Positions 50,501 through 58,433 of a stretch of 64,000 nt of DNA are shown here, piece after piece; the first letter of the stretch is position 1; every line of letters starts with the position of its first letter. The position numbers were made by a program, and so were the translations under genes. Origin of the DNA: Nakamurella lactea DSM 19367 (GTDB lineage: Bacteria > Actinomycetota > Actinomycetes > Mycobacteriales > Nakamurellaceae); contig NZ_KE384551.1 in assembly GCF_000426645.1 (NCBI RefSeq), forward strand, positions 50,084 through 114,083. Direction: 5' to 3'. The notes under the pieces were generated by a model, which saw only the letters and a list, made by a program, of their open reading frames with translations, had not been told where the DNA came from and searched no databases.

Positions 50501-51860
50501 CGTTCGGCGTTCCCAGCCCGGTCGGGCCGTCGTAGCCGGGGCCGGCGGTGCACAGGTAGGCAGGATCGCAACTGCCGTTGACGCCCTCGGTCACGTCGTT
50601 GAGCGCCGAGTTCTGCAGGTACGGGTACTGCGACGGGTAGTCGCCGCTGCCAGGTGCCTTGGCCAGCGCGTACATGGCGGCGACCAACGGGGCGGCCAGG
50701 CTGGTACCGCCGCCGACCATCCACCCATTGTTCTGATAGGTGTTGTAGACGGCCAGTCCGGTGGCCGGGTCGGCCAGCGCCGACACGTCGCTGACGGTCC
50801 GCCCCGCGCACCCGGTGTCCTGTTGCCAGCTCGGCTTCGCCGAGAACGCCGAACAGCCGCTGCCGGGACCGTGCGTGCCGTCCCACCAGACCTTCTCGGT
50901 CCAGCCCCTGGCGCTTCCGGCATCCCTGACCAGCGACGTGCCGCCGACCGCCGTCACCTTCGGCGACGCGGCGGGATAGTTCACCTCGTAGCCGAAGTCG
51001 CCGGTACTGGCGGTGATCGCCGTTCCCGGGTGGTCGAAGTACGACTCGTCGAACTCGTTGTTGGAGTCGGACTCGGTGCCGCCGTAGGAGTTCGACACCA
51101 CCCTGGCGCCCTCCGCGACCGCCCGGTTGACGGCCTCGCCGAGGTTGTTCATGTAGTTGTCGTCTGCCTCCACCAGCAGAATGTGGCAGGCCGGGCAGGC
51201 GGCCGAGACGGCGTCCAGGTCCAACGCGATCTCCAGCGCCCAGCCGACGTCCGCGGCCGGGTAGTCGGTGCCGCCGCGCTGGTCGATCTTGCGGAAGCAA
51301 CCGTTGGCGGTGGTACACGGCGAGAGTCCGTACTGCGCCCGCCAGACGGCCAGGTCGGCCTCGGCGTTCGGGTTGTCGAAGGCATCGACGATCGCGACCG
51401 TCACCCCGTCGCCACCGGTGGCCGGCAGGTGGTAGGCGGAGGCGATGTCCGCGGGTCCGTAGCCGGCCGGTGTTGCGGCGCGCTGCAGCCCGAACCGGGG
51501 AGTGGCAGCGCCGTCATCGGTGCGCACCACCGACATGCAGGCCATCTCGCCGGGTTTCTCCGGCCTGGGACAGACCTGCGCGGTGTGGCTGCCGTTGCCC
51601 GGAGCGGCGGTCGGGTCCTTGGTCCCCGCAGAGACCGGCGCGGCAGAGACCGGCGCAGCCGAGACAGGTGCCGAGGTGGCAGCCGGCTCGGGGGCAGCCG
51701 GCTCGGGGGCAGCCGCCGCGGCCACCACCGACCCGGCCGCGGCCGGCGTTTCGGCTGCGGCGGTGGTCACGGACAGCAGGGACAGCACCAACGCTCCGGT
51801 GGCCAACCAGGGCACTCGGCGGATCGACCTGCGTCTGACGGCTGACGGAATACGGATCAC
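47514..51860 (-). CDS. Secreted S53 sedolisin-type protease with kelch and beta domains
   Basis: 1448 residues. Signal peptide near 20-37, then an Ala/Pro-rich linker with SAAPV repeats. The catalytic domain spans ~125-440: Glu210 and Asp214 (GWALEIALDLD), oxyanion Asp288 (STGDFGYEVNYPAASP) and nucleophile Ser387 (GGGTSLAAP) fit sedolisins. The usual ~180-residue propeptide is missing; only about 85 low-complexity residues separate signal and catalytic domain. C-terminal parts: regulatory-like beta domains, a jelly-roll-like region (CTAPGYRSD), kelch blades (YVVGGWSAGG, YVVGGCRGSC, YCAGGSAGS) and a last beta domain. It would digest protein outside the cell. GTG start at 51860. Confidence 0.85.
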   Translation of the reverse strand: MIRIPSAVRRRSIRRVPWLATGALVLSLLSVTTAAAETPAAAGSVVAAAAAPEPAAPEPAATSAPVSAAPVSAAPVSAGTKDPTAAPGNGSHTAQVCPRPEKPGEMACMSVVRTDDGAATPRFGLQRAATPAGYGPADIASAYHLPATGGDGVTVAIVDAFDNPNAEADLAVWRAQYGLSPCTTANGCFRKIDQRGGTDYPAADVGWALEIALDLDAVSAACPACHILLVEADDNYMNNLGEAVNRAVAEGARVVSNSYGGTESDSNNEFDESYFDHPGTAITASTGDFGYEVNYPAASPKVTAVGGTSLVRDAGSARGWTEKVWWDGTHGPGSGCSAFSAKPSWQQDTGCAGRTVSDVSALADPATGLAVYNTYQNNGWMVGGGTSLAAPLVAAMYALAKAPGSGDYPSQYPYLQNSALNDVTEGVNGSCDPAYLCTAGPGYDGPTGLGTPNGVTALSPIGAHGEVSGIVTDAASGKPVAGATVTAGHAVQHTDAKGRYRLVIPVGGYPIEIAAYGYATVTHQVTVTEGGSVSLDVPLAPRPRVTVSGVVSEGADHRWPLYAELTVPGDPAGPVYSDPVTGRYELTVPADDTYRIAVAAKYPGYSPATLDLTVADADLSHDVSIAPDTYSCTAPGYRSDPETVAYQQNFDSGQLPADWSQTDEAGTGQMWTFADERGFGNDTGGKGLYAWVFSAGYGADGHQDTSLISPSVDLSDAASPAVWFGNDYDPAGGDTGDVDVSIDGGATWQTQWHGTSVTVKGRTMVPIPEAAGEADVKVRFHYTAAYGGWWQVDEVAVGNRNCTALPGGLAVGHVRDANTQAPLNGATVARAGGPTVKTVATPEDSGLDDGFFWLFAASGPATLTASMAQYTTTAATVDVAVNTTTAVTLKPTAGRIELATTDLSAALALGERTSKQVTISNSGTADAVIRIAEQPGHVSVLSAGAAVGTGGAGSERAGAQLQLIKGSYAPGAMARKAGATRKTTDATAAAGGAAPAALPWTSVTDYPTPVTHNAVAAHGGDIYSVGGFNGSTVTAAGYAYDPATAKWRQIADMPYPREAPAAAFLRDKLYVVGGWSAGGAPRADMDVYDPLSNSWTSGPPIPMPFASAGFAVLDGQLYVVGGCRGSCGKQEVYRFDPQAGSWSSVTKYPRTVSAQACGAIDGILYCAGGSAGSSSARTYAYDPATTVWTQKANLPIDLWGMGSTVSGGSLLVSGGVTGGSTTITNQGFSYHPDSDSWTALPNADNALYGGGSACGLYKIGGIGESGAATRLSELLPGYGDCGAADPVGWLSVSPATATVKPGASLTVTVGFDASVLGQPGDYSASLLVVADTPYAADRVGATLTVSPPTTWGKLAGTVAGTGCDGTAGPIGGAVIRVDSWAGVQTVRTDADGRYALWLDKRSNPVSMLIAKSGWSPQTASVKIKAGQTTIHDFTLQPTGCATSTRRTS

Positions 51861-51953
51861 GGCGGTCCTTCGGTCGGTCGGAACGGTGAACCCAACCCGA
51901 CCACACGCCGACCGGCCGATGGATCCGTAGCGGCTACTGAACTTTGGCTCCTG

Positions 51954-54896
51954 TTACCGACCCGTCATCGAGTTCGCTGCGGAATTCGGCCCGGGCGGCG
52001 CCACGGCATCGACGATCTCGCCCGGTTCGGGCAGCGTCGGCGTCAGCAGCGAAGCGAGCTCACGCCGCGATCGGCCGCCGAGCTTTCGCAGCGCGCTGGC
52101 CACGTGACTTTCCACCGTCCTGGTCGACAATTGCAGTTCGGTGGCGATCTGCTGATTGCTGCGGCCCGCCGCCGCCCGGTGCGACACCTCCCGCTCCCTC
52201 GGCGACAAGGTAGCGCCGTACGAGCGCCGTCCCCCGCGCCACGGGCTGGGCACCGGCACCCCGTTCGACCGCATCACCCGGCAGATCCTGGCGATGTCGC
52301 GGCGGGCACCGAGTTCGCCGAACGAGCGCAGCGCGGCCGCCAGGTTGGCCGGTCCCGCCACATTGCCGCTGCTGCACTGCCACTCGCCGAGCCTGGCCAC
52401 AGCGAGCCCCCGTTCGTGGGCAAGGCCCAGCCGGGTCAGGTCGGCCACGGCGTTGCCGAGCAGGCCGAGGGCCATCTCGTGGTCACCGGCCGCGCGGGCG
52501 AAGATCGCCCGCCACTGCAGCACGGTGGCTGCCGCGGCCGGTGAGCCGGTGCCGGTCAGTCGACCCACGAACTCGTCGGACAGCCGTCTGGCCAGCTCAA
52601 GCCGACCGAGACTCTGCTGGGCATCGACCAGGCAGAGCACGCTGTCGGCGCCCCACACCCAGATCCCCTTCGCCCGCACCTGATCAATCGCCAGCAGTGC
52701 CTGCTCGACCGCGCCGGCGGCGTCGCCGTCGTCCAACAGCAACCGGGCCAAAGCCGCTCTGGCCGGTACCAGCGGGCGGATGGCGCCGCGAGCTGCCGCG
52801 CTGGCGATCACTTCGCGCAGCATCAGTTCGGCCTCCGCCGACTCGCCCTGTCGGGCGAGCAACCGGCCGAGCAGGAACTGCGCGTCCAGCTGGGCCGCGG
52901 CGAAATCTCCCAGCTCGGCCGCGATCCTGCGGACCCGCTCGAGCAGTCCTGACCAGCGTCCGGCGGCCAGTTCGATCTCGGCCGCCGTCAGGTGGATCAC
53001 CGCGGCCAGTCGCAGGTCCTCCAGCTGTTCAATGGCGCCGATGCCCTTGGCCAGCAACGTCTCTGCACACTGCAGGTCACCGAGGTCCAGCACCTCCTGC
53101 GCCCAGTTCAGGCTGGCCCTGCCCACCTCTCGCGGCCGGACCAGCAGCGCCGGCTCGGCCAGCAATGCCTCGGCCGCCGACCGACCGCTCGGGTCACCGG
53201 ATTCCAGCCGCAGCGAGCAGTCTGCGATCCGGACGGCGATCTGCACCCGCGGGTCACCGGTGGCGATGGCCAACCGCTGGGCGTTCGCACTGTGTCGCCG
53301 GTGATCGGCCAGGGTCGGGCCGGAGACCAGCGGGACCGCCAGGATGGCCGACGCCAGCGCCTGCGACGCCGGGCTGTCCACCAGGTCGGGAATCGCCTGC
53401 TCGATCTCGTAGTAAGCCTGGCGCAGGTCACCCTGCTGACGCAGCAGCCGGCCGAGCAGGAATCGCAGATCGCCGCGGGAAGCGGTGTCGACCCGCCGGT
53501 CGGCCAGCAGGGCCTGCAGGATCGGGACCGCCGCGGACTGGGCCAGTCCGTGCACGGCCACTGGTCCGAGCCGGCGGGCCAGCCGGATCCGCTCGCCCAG
53601 CGGCAGTTCGACCTCCAGCGCCTGGAGCAGGAACCTCGCCGCTGTGGCGTCGTCACCGCGACCGATGGCCAGGTCGGCTGCCGCCTCGGCGTTGCGGACG
53701 AACTCTGAGTCCTTGCCGCCGAGCCGGAAGTGGTGGGCCAGCCGGGCCACCGGGTGCGGCTGCGGACCCGCCTGCAGCGAGTGTGCGGCACGCAGGTGCA
53801 GCAGCCGGCGCAGCGGCGCCGGAGCAGCCTCGTAGACCGTCTGCCGCACCAGCGCATGCCGGAACCGACAACGGCCTGCCGACTCGAACAGCAACCCGGT
53901 CCGCATGCCGCGGCCCAGCGCCCTGGCCACCGTCCCGGCGTCGTGTTCGACGATCCGGCCCAGCAGTTCCTCATCCGGCTGCATGCCCAGAACCGCTGCA
54001 CCACACAGGATCTCCTGGGTGCGCTCGTCCAGCGAGATCAGCCTTTGCCGAAGCATGTCACGCAGGGCCGTCGGCACCGCGAGGCCGGCCAACAGATCGG
54101 CTTCGTACGGCGCCGCGGGCACCTCGTCGGTGAGCGTCCGCAGCACTTCCTCGACGACGAACGGGATCCCGGCGGTCTTCTCCGACAGCGAGCTGACGAA
54201 GGATTCCGACAACGCGACGCCGCCGAGGATGTTCTCGGCGAGCCGGCGGACGTCGGCGGCGGGCAATGGCTGCAGCGGAATCCGGGTGGCCGGCCCGAGC
54301 GGTGATCGGGCCAGCGCCTCCCAGATGGCCAGCTCGTCGTGATTCTCGGTGCGCACCGTCAGCACCACCCGCAGGGTGGACGAGGGATGGGCAGCCAAGA
54401 AGGCAATGAATTCGACGGTGCTGGGTGCCGCCCAATGCAGGTCCTCAAGCACCAGCACTGCCGGACCGGCGGCGGCCAGCAACGCCGTGACCCCCCGATA
54501 GAGCCGGTGACGTTCGGCGGCCTGGTCGGCCAACCGCGGTGGCTCGGGCGGCAACCGATCGGCGATCTCCGGCAGGAACGGGACCAGTGCGCCGGTCACT
54601 GGATTCAGCCGCTGTGGCACGACCAGCCGTTCGGCGCTGCGCCGGATGGCGTCGAAGACCGGCCCGAGCAGGAACGGTTCCTGCACCATCTCGCACTGAC
54701 CGAGAAAGTACGTGGTCGCCGGTTCGGTGGCCATCGCCTCGGCGACAAGTCGACTCTTCCCGATTCCCGCCTCGCCCTCGACGACGACGATGCCGGACGG
54801 GGCTCGCAACGCCCCGAGCAGCCTGTCGAGTTCGCTGCGTCGACCGACCAACACGGACGAGACCCCGTGTTGCCGGCTCGACGCATCCACGGACAT
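51954..54896 (-). CDS. LuxR-family regulator with N-terminal ATPase (LAL type)
   Basis: 980 residues. A STAND/AAA ATPase at the N-terminus has Walker A GEAGIGKSR (residues 41-49) and Walker B VLVLEDLHWA. A long helical TPR-like middle follows, and a C-terminal LuxR helix-turn-helix (LSPREREVSHRAAAGRSNQQ, then TRTVESHVASALRKL). Such LAL proteins are usually activators that respond to a ligand or protein signal. It starts 9 bases after a small membrane-protein gene and ends 93 bases before the sedolisin gene, on the same strand. Control of the protease or the Dpp transporter is a reasonable guess, not shown by sequence. Confidence 0.85.
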   Translation of the reverse strand: MSVDASSRQHGVSSVLVGRRSELDRLLGALRAPSGIVVVEGEAGIGKSRLVAEAMATEPATTYFLGQCEMVQEPFLLGPVFDAIRRSAERLVVPQRLNPVTGALVPFLPEIADRLPPEPPRLADQAAERHRLYRGVTALLAAAGPAVLVLEDLHWAAPSTVEFIAFLAAHPSSTLRVVLTVRTENHDELAIWEALARSPLGPATRIPLQPLPAADVRRLAENILGGVALSESFVSSLSEKTAGIPFVVEEVLRTLTDEVPAAPYEADLLAGLAVPTALRDMLRQRLISLDERTQEILCGAAVLGMQPDEELLGRIVEHDAGTVARALGRGMRTGLLFESAGRCRFRHALVRQTVYEAAPAPLRRLLHLRAAHSLQAGPQPHPVARLAHHFRLGGKDSEFVRNAEAAADLAIGRGDDATAARFLLQALEVELPLGERIRLARRLGPVAVHGLAQSAAVPILQALLADRRVDTASRGDLRFLLGRLLRQQGDLRQAYYEIEQAIPDLVDSPASQALASAILAVPLVSGPTLADHRRHSANAQRLAIATGDPRVQIAVRIADCSLRLESGDPSGRSAAEALLAEPALLVRPREVGRASLNWAQEVLDLGDLQCAETLLAKGIGAIEQLEDLRLAAVIHLTAAEIELAAGRWSGLLERVRRIAAELGDFAAAQLDAQFLLGRLLARQGESAEAELMLREVIASAAARGAIRPLVPARAALARLLLDDGDAAGAVEQALLAIDQVRAKGIWVWGADSVLCLVDAQQSLGRLELARRLSDEFVGRLTGTGSPAAAATVLQWRAIFARAAGDHEMALGLLGNAVADLTRLGLAHERGLAVARLGEWQCSSGNVAGPANLAAALRSFGELGARRDIARICRVMRSNGVPVPSPWRGGRRSYGATLSPREREVSHRAAAGRSNQQIATELQLSTRTVESHVASALRKLGGRSRRELASLLTPTLPEPGEIVDAVAPPGPNSAANSMTGR

Positions 54897-54905
54897 CGAT
54901 CGAAC

Positions 54906-55508
54906 CTATCGCGCGGCTGGTGGCGGCTCCACGGCCGGATCGGCGGGATCATCCGGAACCGCGGGGATGACGGGTGGCCGCTGCTCCTGCTCCCGGCGCA
55001 CCTGGGCGGCGATCTTGTCGCCCCACAGCAGGCCGAGGGCGGCCGCGCCGGCCAGCGCGACCGACCCGAGCAGCAGGAAGATCCGCCACTGCGCCAGATG
55101 AATCTGAATCGGGCGACCGGCGTTGAACCCCGCCGGCCAGATCAACAGGACCAGCAGCACCACGAACACCGACACCGCGGGTGCGGCGGCGGCCGCCAGC
55201 GAGCCGGTCAGCCGATACGCCACCCTGGGCAGCAACCAGGTGAGACCGGCGAGCAGCAACGCCGACACCGGCAGCGGGAACGACCCGACGTACAGCGGCA
55301 GGAAGAAGAACGCCAACAGCGCCGCGTAGCCGCCGACCAGGCAGCTGCCGGCCACCAGCAGCCGGTCAACGGCGCCCGGTCGGCGCGGTTCCCGCAGCGG
55401 CGGCGCCGAATCCGGACCCGAACCCGTCGCCGACCGCGCCCCTGGGCGGCTCACCGCGTCCGTCACCGCATCAGCCGCCGGATCGGTCACCGGGCTGCTG
55501 CCGGTCAA
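54906..55508 (-). CDS. Small membrane protein of unknown function
   Basis: 200 residues if started at TTG 55508, which overlaps the stop of the ATPase gene; GTG at 55490 is the alternative. Four hydrophobic helices (LLVAGSCLVGGYAALLAFFF, LPVSALLLAGLTWLL, AAAAPAVSVFVVLLVLLIW, FLLLGSVALAGAAALGLLW) lie between a polar N-terminus and a proline-rich C-terminus. No family recognised. It probably belongs to the dppDF-LuxR transcript. Confidence 0.55.
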   Translation of the reverse strand: MTGSSPVTDPAADAVTDAVSRPGARSATGSGPDSAPPLREPRRPGAVDRLLVAGSCLVGGYAALLAFFFLPLYVGSFPLPVSALLLAGLTWLLPRVAYRLTGSLAAAAAPAVSVFVVLLVLLIWPAGFNAGRPIQIHLAQWRIFLLLGSVALAGAAALGLLWGDKIAAQVRREQEQRPPVIPAVPDDPADPAVEPPPAAR

Positions 55509-57553
55509 CCGCGATGACGCGGCTCGTCACCCTCGTCCGGGGCATCCCACTCATCGACGGTGTCGAAGTAGGACGGATCGGTGGTGGTCCTGGACTGCGC
55601 GTCGGCGGCGCCGTAGCCGGACACCGACTCCGAGGCATCGGTGCCGGCGGTGCCCAGGAACGAGTCGACCTCGACCCGTCCGTCGCTGGCTCTGGTCCCC
55701 GCCGCCTCGTCGTACACCGGCGCGTCCACCCCGGCCGCGGCACCGAACACCGAGTCGTCTCCCGCCTCGACGCCGACCCCGGCGGCGATCAGTGCGTCGC
55801 GCTTCTCCCGCCGGATCTTCTGCTCGTCGGGGTCGGGCACCGGCACCGCGGCCAGCAGCCGCTGGGTGTAAGGATCCCTCGGCGCGTTCAGGATCTGCTC
55901 CCGGGTGCCAACCTCGACCAGGTGCCCGTGGTGCAGCACCGCGATCCGCGACGACAGCATCTCCACCACCGCCAGGTCGTGGGAGATGAACAGGCAGGCG
56001 AACCCCTGTTCGGCCTGCAGGTCCTGGAACAACTCCAGCACCTTCGCCTGCACCGACACGTCCAGCGCCGAGGTCGGCTCATCGGCGATCAGCAGCTTCG
56101 GCTGCAGGGCCAACGCCCTGGCGATGCCGACCCGCTGCCGCTGCCCGCCGGAGAGTTCGTGCGGGTAGCGGTTCCGCATCGTCCTGGACAGGTGCACCTG
56201 GTCCAGCAGCACCTCGACCCGGTCGGACAGACCTTTGCCCTTGGCGATCTTGTGCAACAACAGCGGCTCGCCGATCGATTCGCCGACAGGCATCCGCGGG
56301 TTGAGCGAGGAACCCGGGTCCTGGAAGACGAACGACACGTTCCGGCGCAGGTCGCGCAGGGCGTTCTTGCGGACGCCCACCATGTCGGTGCCGACCACGT
56401 TCGCGGAGCCCTCGACGAACGGCAGCAGACCGACCATCGCCCGGCCGACCGTGGTCTTGCCGGAGCCGGACTCGCCGACCAGGCCGACCACCTCGCCGCG
56501 GCCGATGTCCAGGGTGAAATCGTCGACTGCCCGGAAGGCCGGCGTGCTGCCGCGCTTCGGGTACTCGACGGCTACCCCCTTGAGGCTGACGACGGCCTCA
56601 CCGACGGCCGCGTCGGTCTCCGCCATCGTCCGGTGGTGCTTCTCCAGCCTGGGTTCTGCGGTCGCCGAACCTGCGGTCGCCGAATCCGGCTCCGTCGCCC
56701 CGACGGCCGGCAGATCCAGCGTCCCACCGAGGTGCGGAACGGCCTCCAGCAGCTGCACCGTGTACGGATGTTTGGGGGTCTTGAAGATCTCGTTCGCCGT
56801 GCCGCTCTCGACGACCACGCCGTCCTTCATCACCATGATCCGGTCGGCCATGTCGGCGACAACGCCCATGTCGTGGGTGATCAGGATGATCCCGGCGTCG
56901 ACCCGGTCCTTCAGGTTCCGCATCAGCCGCAGGATCTCGGCCTGCACCGTCACGTCCAGCGCGGTGGTCGGTTCGTCGGCGACCAGCAACTGCGGGTCGA
57001 GGGCGAGCGCCTGGGCGATCATCACCCGCTGGCGCTGGCCGCCGGACAGCTGGTGCGGGTACGAGTCGATCCGGCGCTCGGGATCGGGGATCTCGACCAT
57101 CTTCAGCAGTTCGAGCACCCGCACCCTGGCCGCTGCCGGCGACACCGCCTGGTGGCTGCGGAGCATCTCGGCGATCTGGAAGCCGACGGTATAGACCGGG
57201 TTGAGCGCCGTCATCGGCTCCTGGAAGATCATCGCGATCTCCCGGCCGCGGATCCGCCGCAGCCCGCGCTCGGAGGCGCCGACCAGTTCCCGATCGCCGA
57301 GCTTCACCGACCCGCGGACGTGCGCGTTCTTCGGCAGCAGGCCGAGCAGCGCCATCGCGGTGGTCGACTTGCCGGATCCGGATTCGCCGACGATGGAGAG
57401 CACTTCGCCGGAGTAGAGATCGAAGTTGTTGCCGACCACAGCCGGGTACCAGGTGCCGTCCACCCAGAAGTCGATGTCCAGGTCCCGGGCGGAGAGCACC
57501 GGGGTGCCCCGCTGCACCGCGGGGGTGGCGCCGGTGGTGTCGATGGTGGTCAC
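55505..57553 (-). CDS. Peptide ABC transporter ATPase, two ABC domains fused (DppD-DppF type)
   Basis: 682 residues. Two complete ATP-binding cassettes: Walker A GESGSGKST with signature LSGGQRQRV, then GESGSGKTT with a second LSGGQRQRV; both have Walker B (LLVADEP, LLIADEP) and the C-terminal YTVQLLEA/YTQRLLAAVP motif of oligopeptide importers. It powers uptake through the DppB/DppC-type permeases nearby. A ~100-residue acidic, low-complexity tail follows the second domain. GTG start at 57553. It is split from the permease genes by an opposite-strand PH-like gene. Confidence 0.92.
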   Translation of the reverse strand: MTTIDTTGATPAVQRGTPVLSARDLDIDFWVDGTWYPAVVGNNFDLYSGEVLSIVGESGSGKSTTAMALLGLLPKNAHVRGSVKLGDRELVGASERGLRRIRGREIAMIFQEPMTALNPVYTVGFQIAEMLRSHQAVSPAAARVRVLELLKMVEIPDPERRIDSYPHQLSGGQRQRVMIAQALALDPQLLVADEPTTALDVTVQAEILRLMRNLKDRVDAGIILITHDMGVVADMADRIMVMKDGVVVESGTANEIFKTPKHPYTVQLLEAVPHLGGTLDLPAVGATEPDSATAGSATAEPRLEKHHRTMAETDAAVGEAVVSLKGVAVEYPKRGSTPAFRAVDDFTLDIGRGEVVGLVGESGSGKTTVGRAMVGLLPFVEGSANVVGTDMVGVRKNALRDLRRNVSFVFQDPGSSLNPRMPVGESIGEPLLLHKIAKGKGLSDRVEVLLDQVHLSRTMRNRYPHELSGGQRQRVGIARALALQPKLLIADEPTSALDVSVQAKVLELFQDLQAEQGFACLFISHDLAVVEMLSSRIAVLHHGHLVEVGTREQILNAPRDPYTQRLLAAVPVPDPDEQKIRREKRDALIAAGVGVEAGDDSVFGAAAGVDAPVYDEAAGTRASDGRVEVDSFLGTAGTDASESVSGYGAADAQSRTTTDPSYFDTVDEWDAPDEGDEPRHRG

Positions 57554-57657
57554 AGCTGGGGTCCCTCCGTGAGGATCTGGTAGCGCCGGATGCGGGCGCC
57601 GCGGGGCGCGGATGCGACGATGGCGACGTGCAAAATGGCGGCGGGCAAGATGGCAGA

Positions 57658-58266
57658 GTGCAGGAATACGTGTATCGACCGAGCTTCAGCCGGATTCTGG
57701 CCGTCATCACCGTGGCGATCTGCGTCGTCGGACTGGTCGTGGTGCTGATCCAGGACGGCATCGGCGACGCCCTGTCGGTGCTGCCATGGCTGCTGCTGGT
57801 GGGCGGCGGGGCCTGGGCGGTCTTCTGGTACCCAGCGGTCCAGGTCGACGATGGCGGCGTCCGGCTGATCAACGTCACCAGGACCGTCGATCTGCCCTGG
57901 CCGTCGATCTCCCGGATCGACACCAAGTGGGCGCTGGCACTGGTCACCAGTTACGGCACGTACACCGCCTGGGCGGCGCCGGCGCCGAGCCGGATGAGCG
58001 CACGCCGGCTCAGCAAGCAGGAACGCGGGGCGCTGCCCGAGTCCTCCTTCGTCGGCAAGGACACCATCCGCCCGGGTGACGCACCGGGCTCGCCGTCCGG
58101 CGACGTCGCGTTGGTGGTCCGCCGCCACTGGGACGAACTGCGCGACGCCGGGTACCTGGACAACCCGACGCTGGAGACCGACCGGCCGCGCGTCCGCTGG
58201 CATGTGATCCAGCTGGTCGCCGCAGTGCTGCTGCTCGGACTCGGCCTGCTGGCCGCGACCGTCTGA
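57658..58266 (+). CDS. PH-like domain membrane protein
   Basis: About 202 residues from GTG 57658 (or 212 from an in-frame GTG at 57628; the two lie in a partial repeat of GATGGC). It begins EYVYRPSFSRI. Two N-terminal helices (ILAVITVAICVVGLVVVL and VLPWLLLVGGGAWAVFWY) are followed by the bacterial PH-like strand set (VDDGGVRLINVTRTVDLPWP) and a C-terminal helix (HVIQLVAAVLLLGLGLLAA). Relatives are called low-molecular-weight antigen-like membrane proteins in actinobacteria. It lies on the plus strand inside the otherwise minus-strand dpp set. Confidence 0.75.
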   Translation: MQEYVYRPSFSRILAVITVAICVVGLVVVLIQDGIGDALSVLPWLLLVGGGAWAVFWYPAVQVDDGGVRLINVTRTVDLPWPSISRIDTKWALALVTSYGTYTAWAAPAPSRMSARRLSKQERGALPESSFVGKDTIRPGDAPGSPSGDVALVVRRHWDELRDAGYLDNPTLETDRPRVRWHVIQLVAAVLLLGLGLLAATV

Positions 58267-58310
58267 CCCGCTGCGGTGGATCTGCGTCATCACGCCGCCT
58301 CCCCGTTCGT

Positions 58311-58340
58311 CCTCCCCCACTTCGCTGCGCTCGCGGGAGG
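58311..58340. other. Hairpin in convergent gap between PH-like gene and dppC-type gene
   Basis: CCTCCC at 58311-58316 pairs with GGGAGG at 58335-58340 across TTCGCTGCGCTCGC-rich sequence. It may end transcription from one or both sides. The surrounding 58267-58433 is rich in CGCTCGC-like words typical of short actinobacterial palindromic repeats; nothing else seen. Confidence 0.4.
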
Positions 58341-58433
58341 TGCCCCCACGCGGGTTGGCGTCGCTCAGTGCCCATGGTTCGTCCCCGCGATCCGTCGCTC
58401 CGCTCCGTTCCGCGCGGGTCCACGCAAGCTCGC

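Noticed and set aside
47568..51845. 1425-residue plus-strand open frame antisense to the sedolisin gene
   Set aside because: Arg/Gly/Val/His-rich translation without any domain; the minus-strand frame has catalytic residues, a signal peptide and kelch blades.
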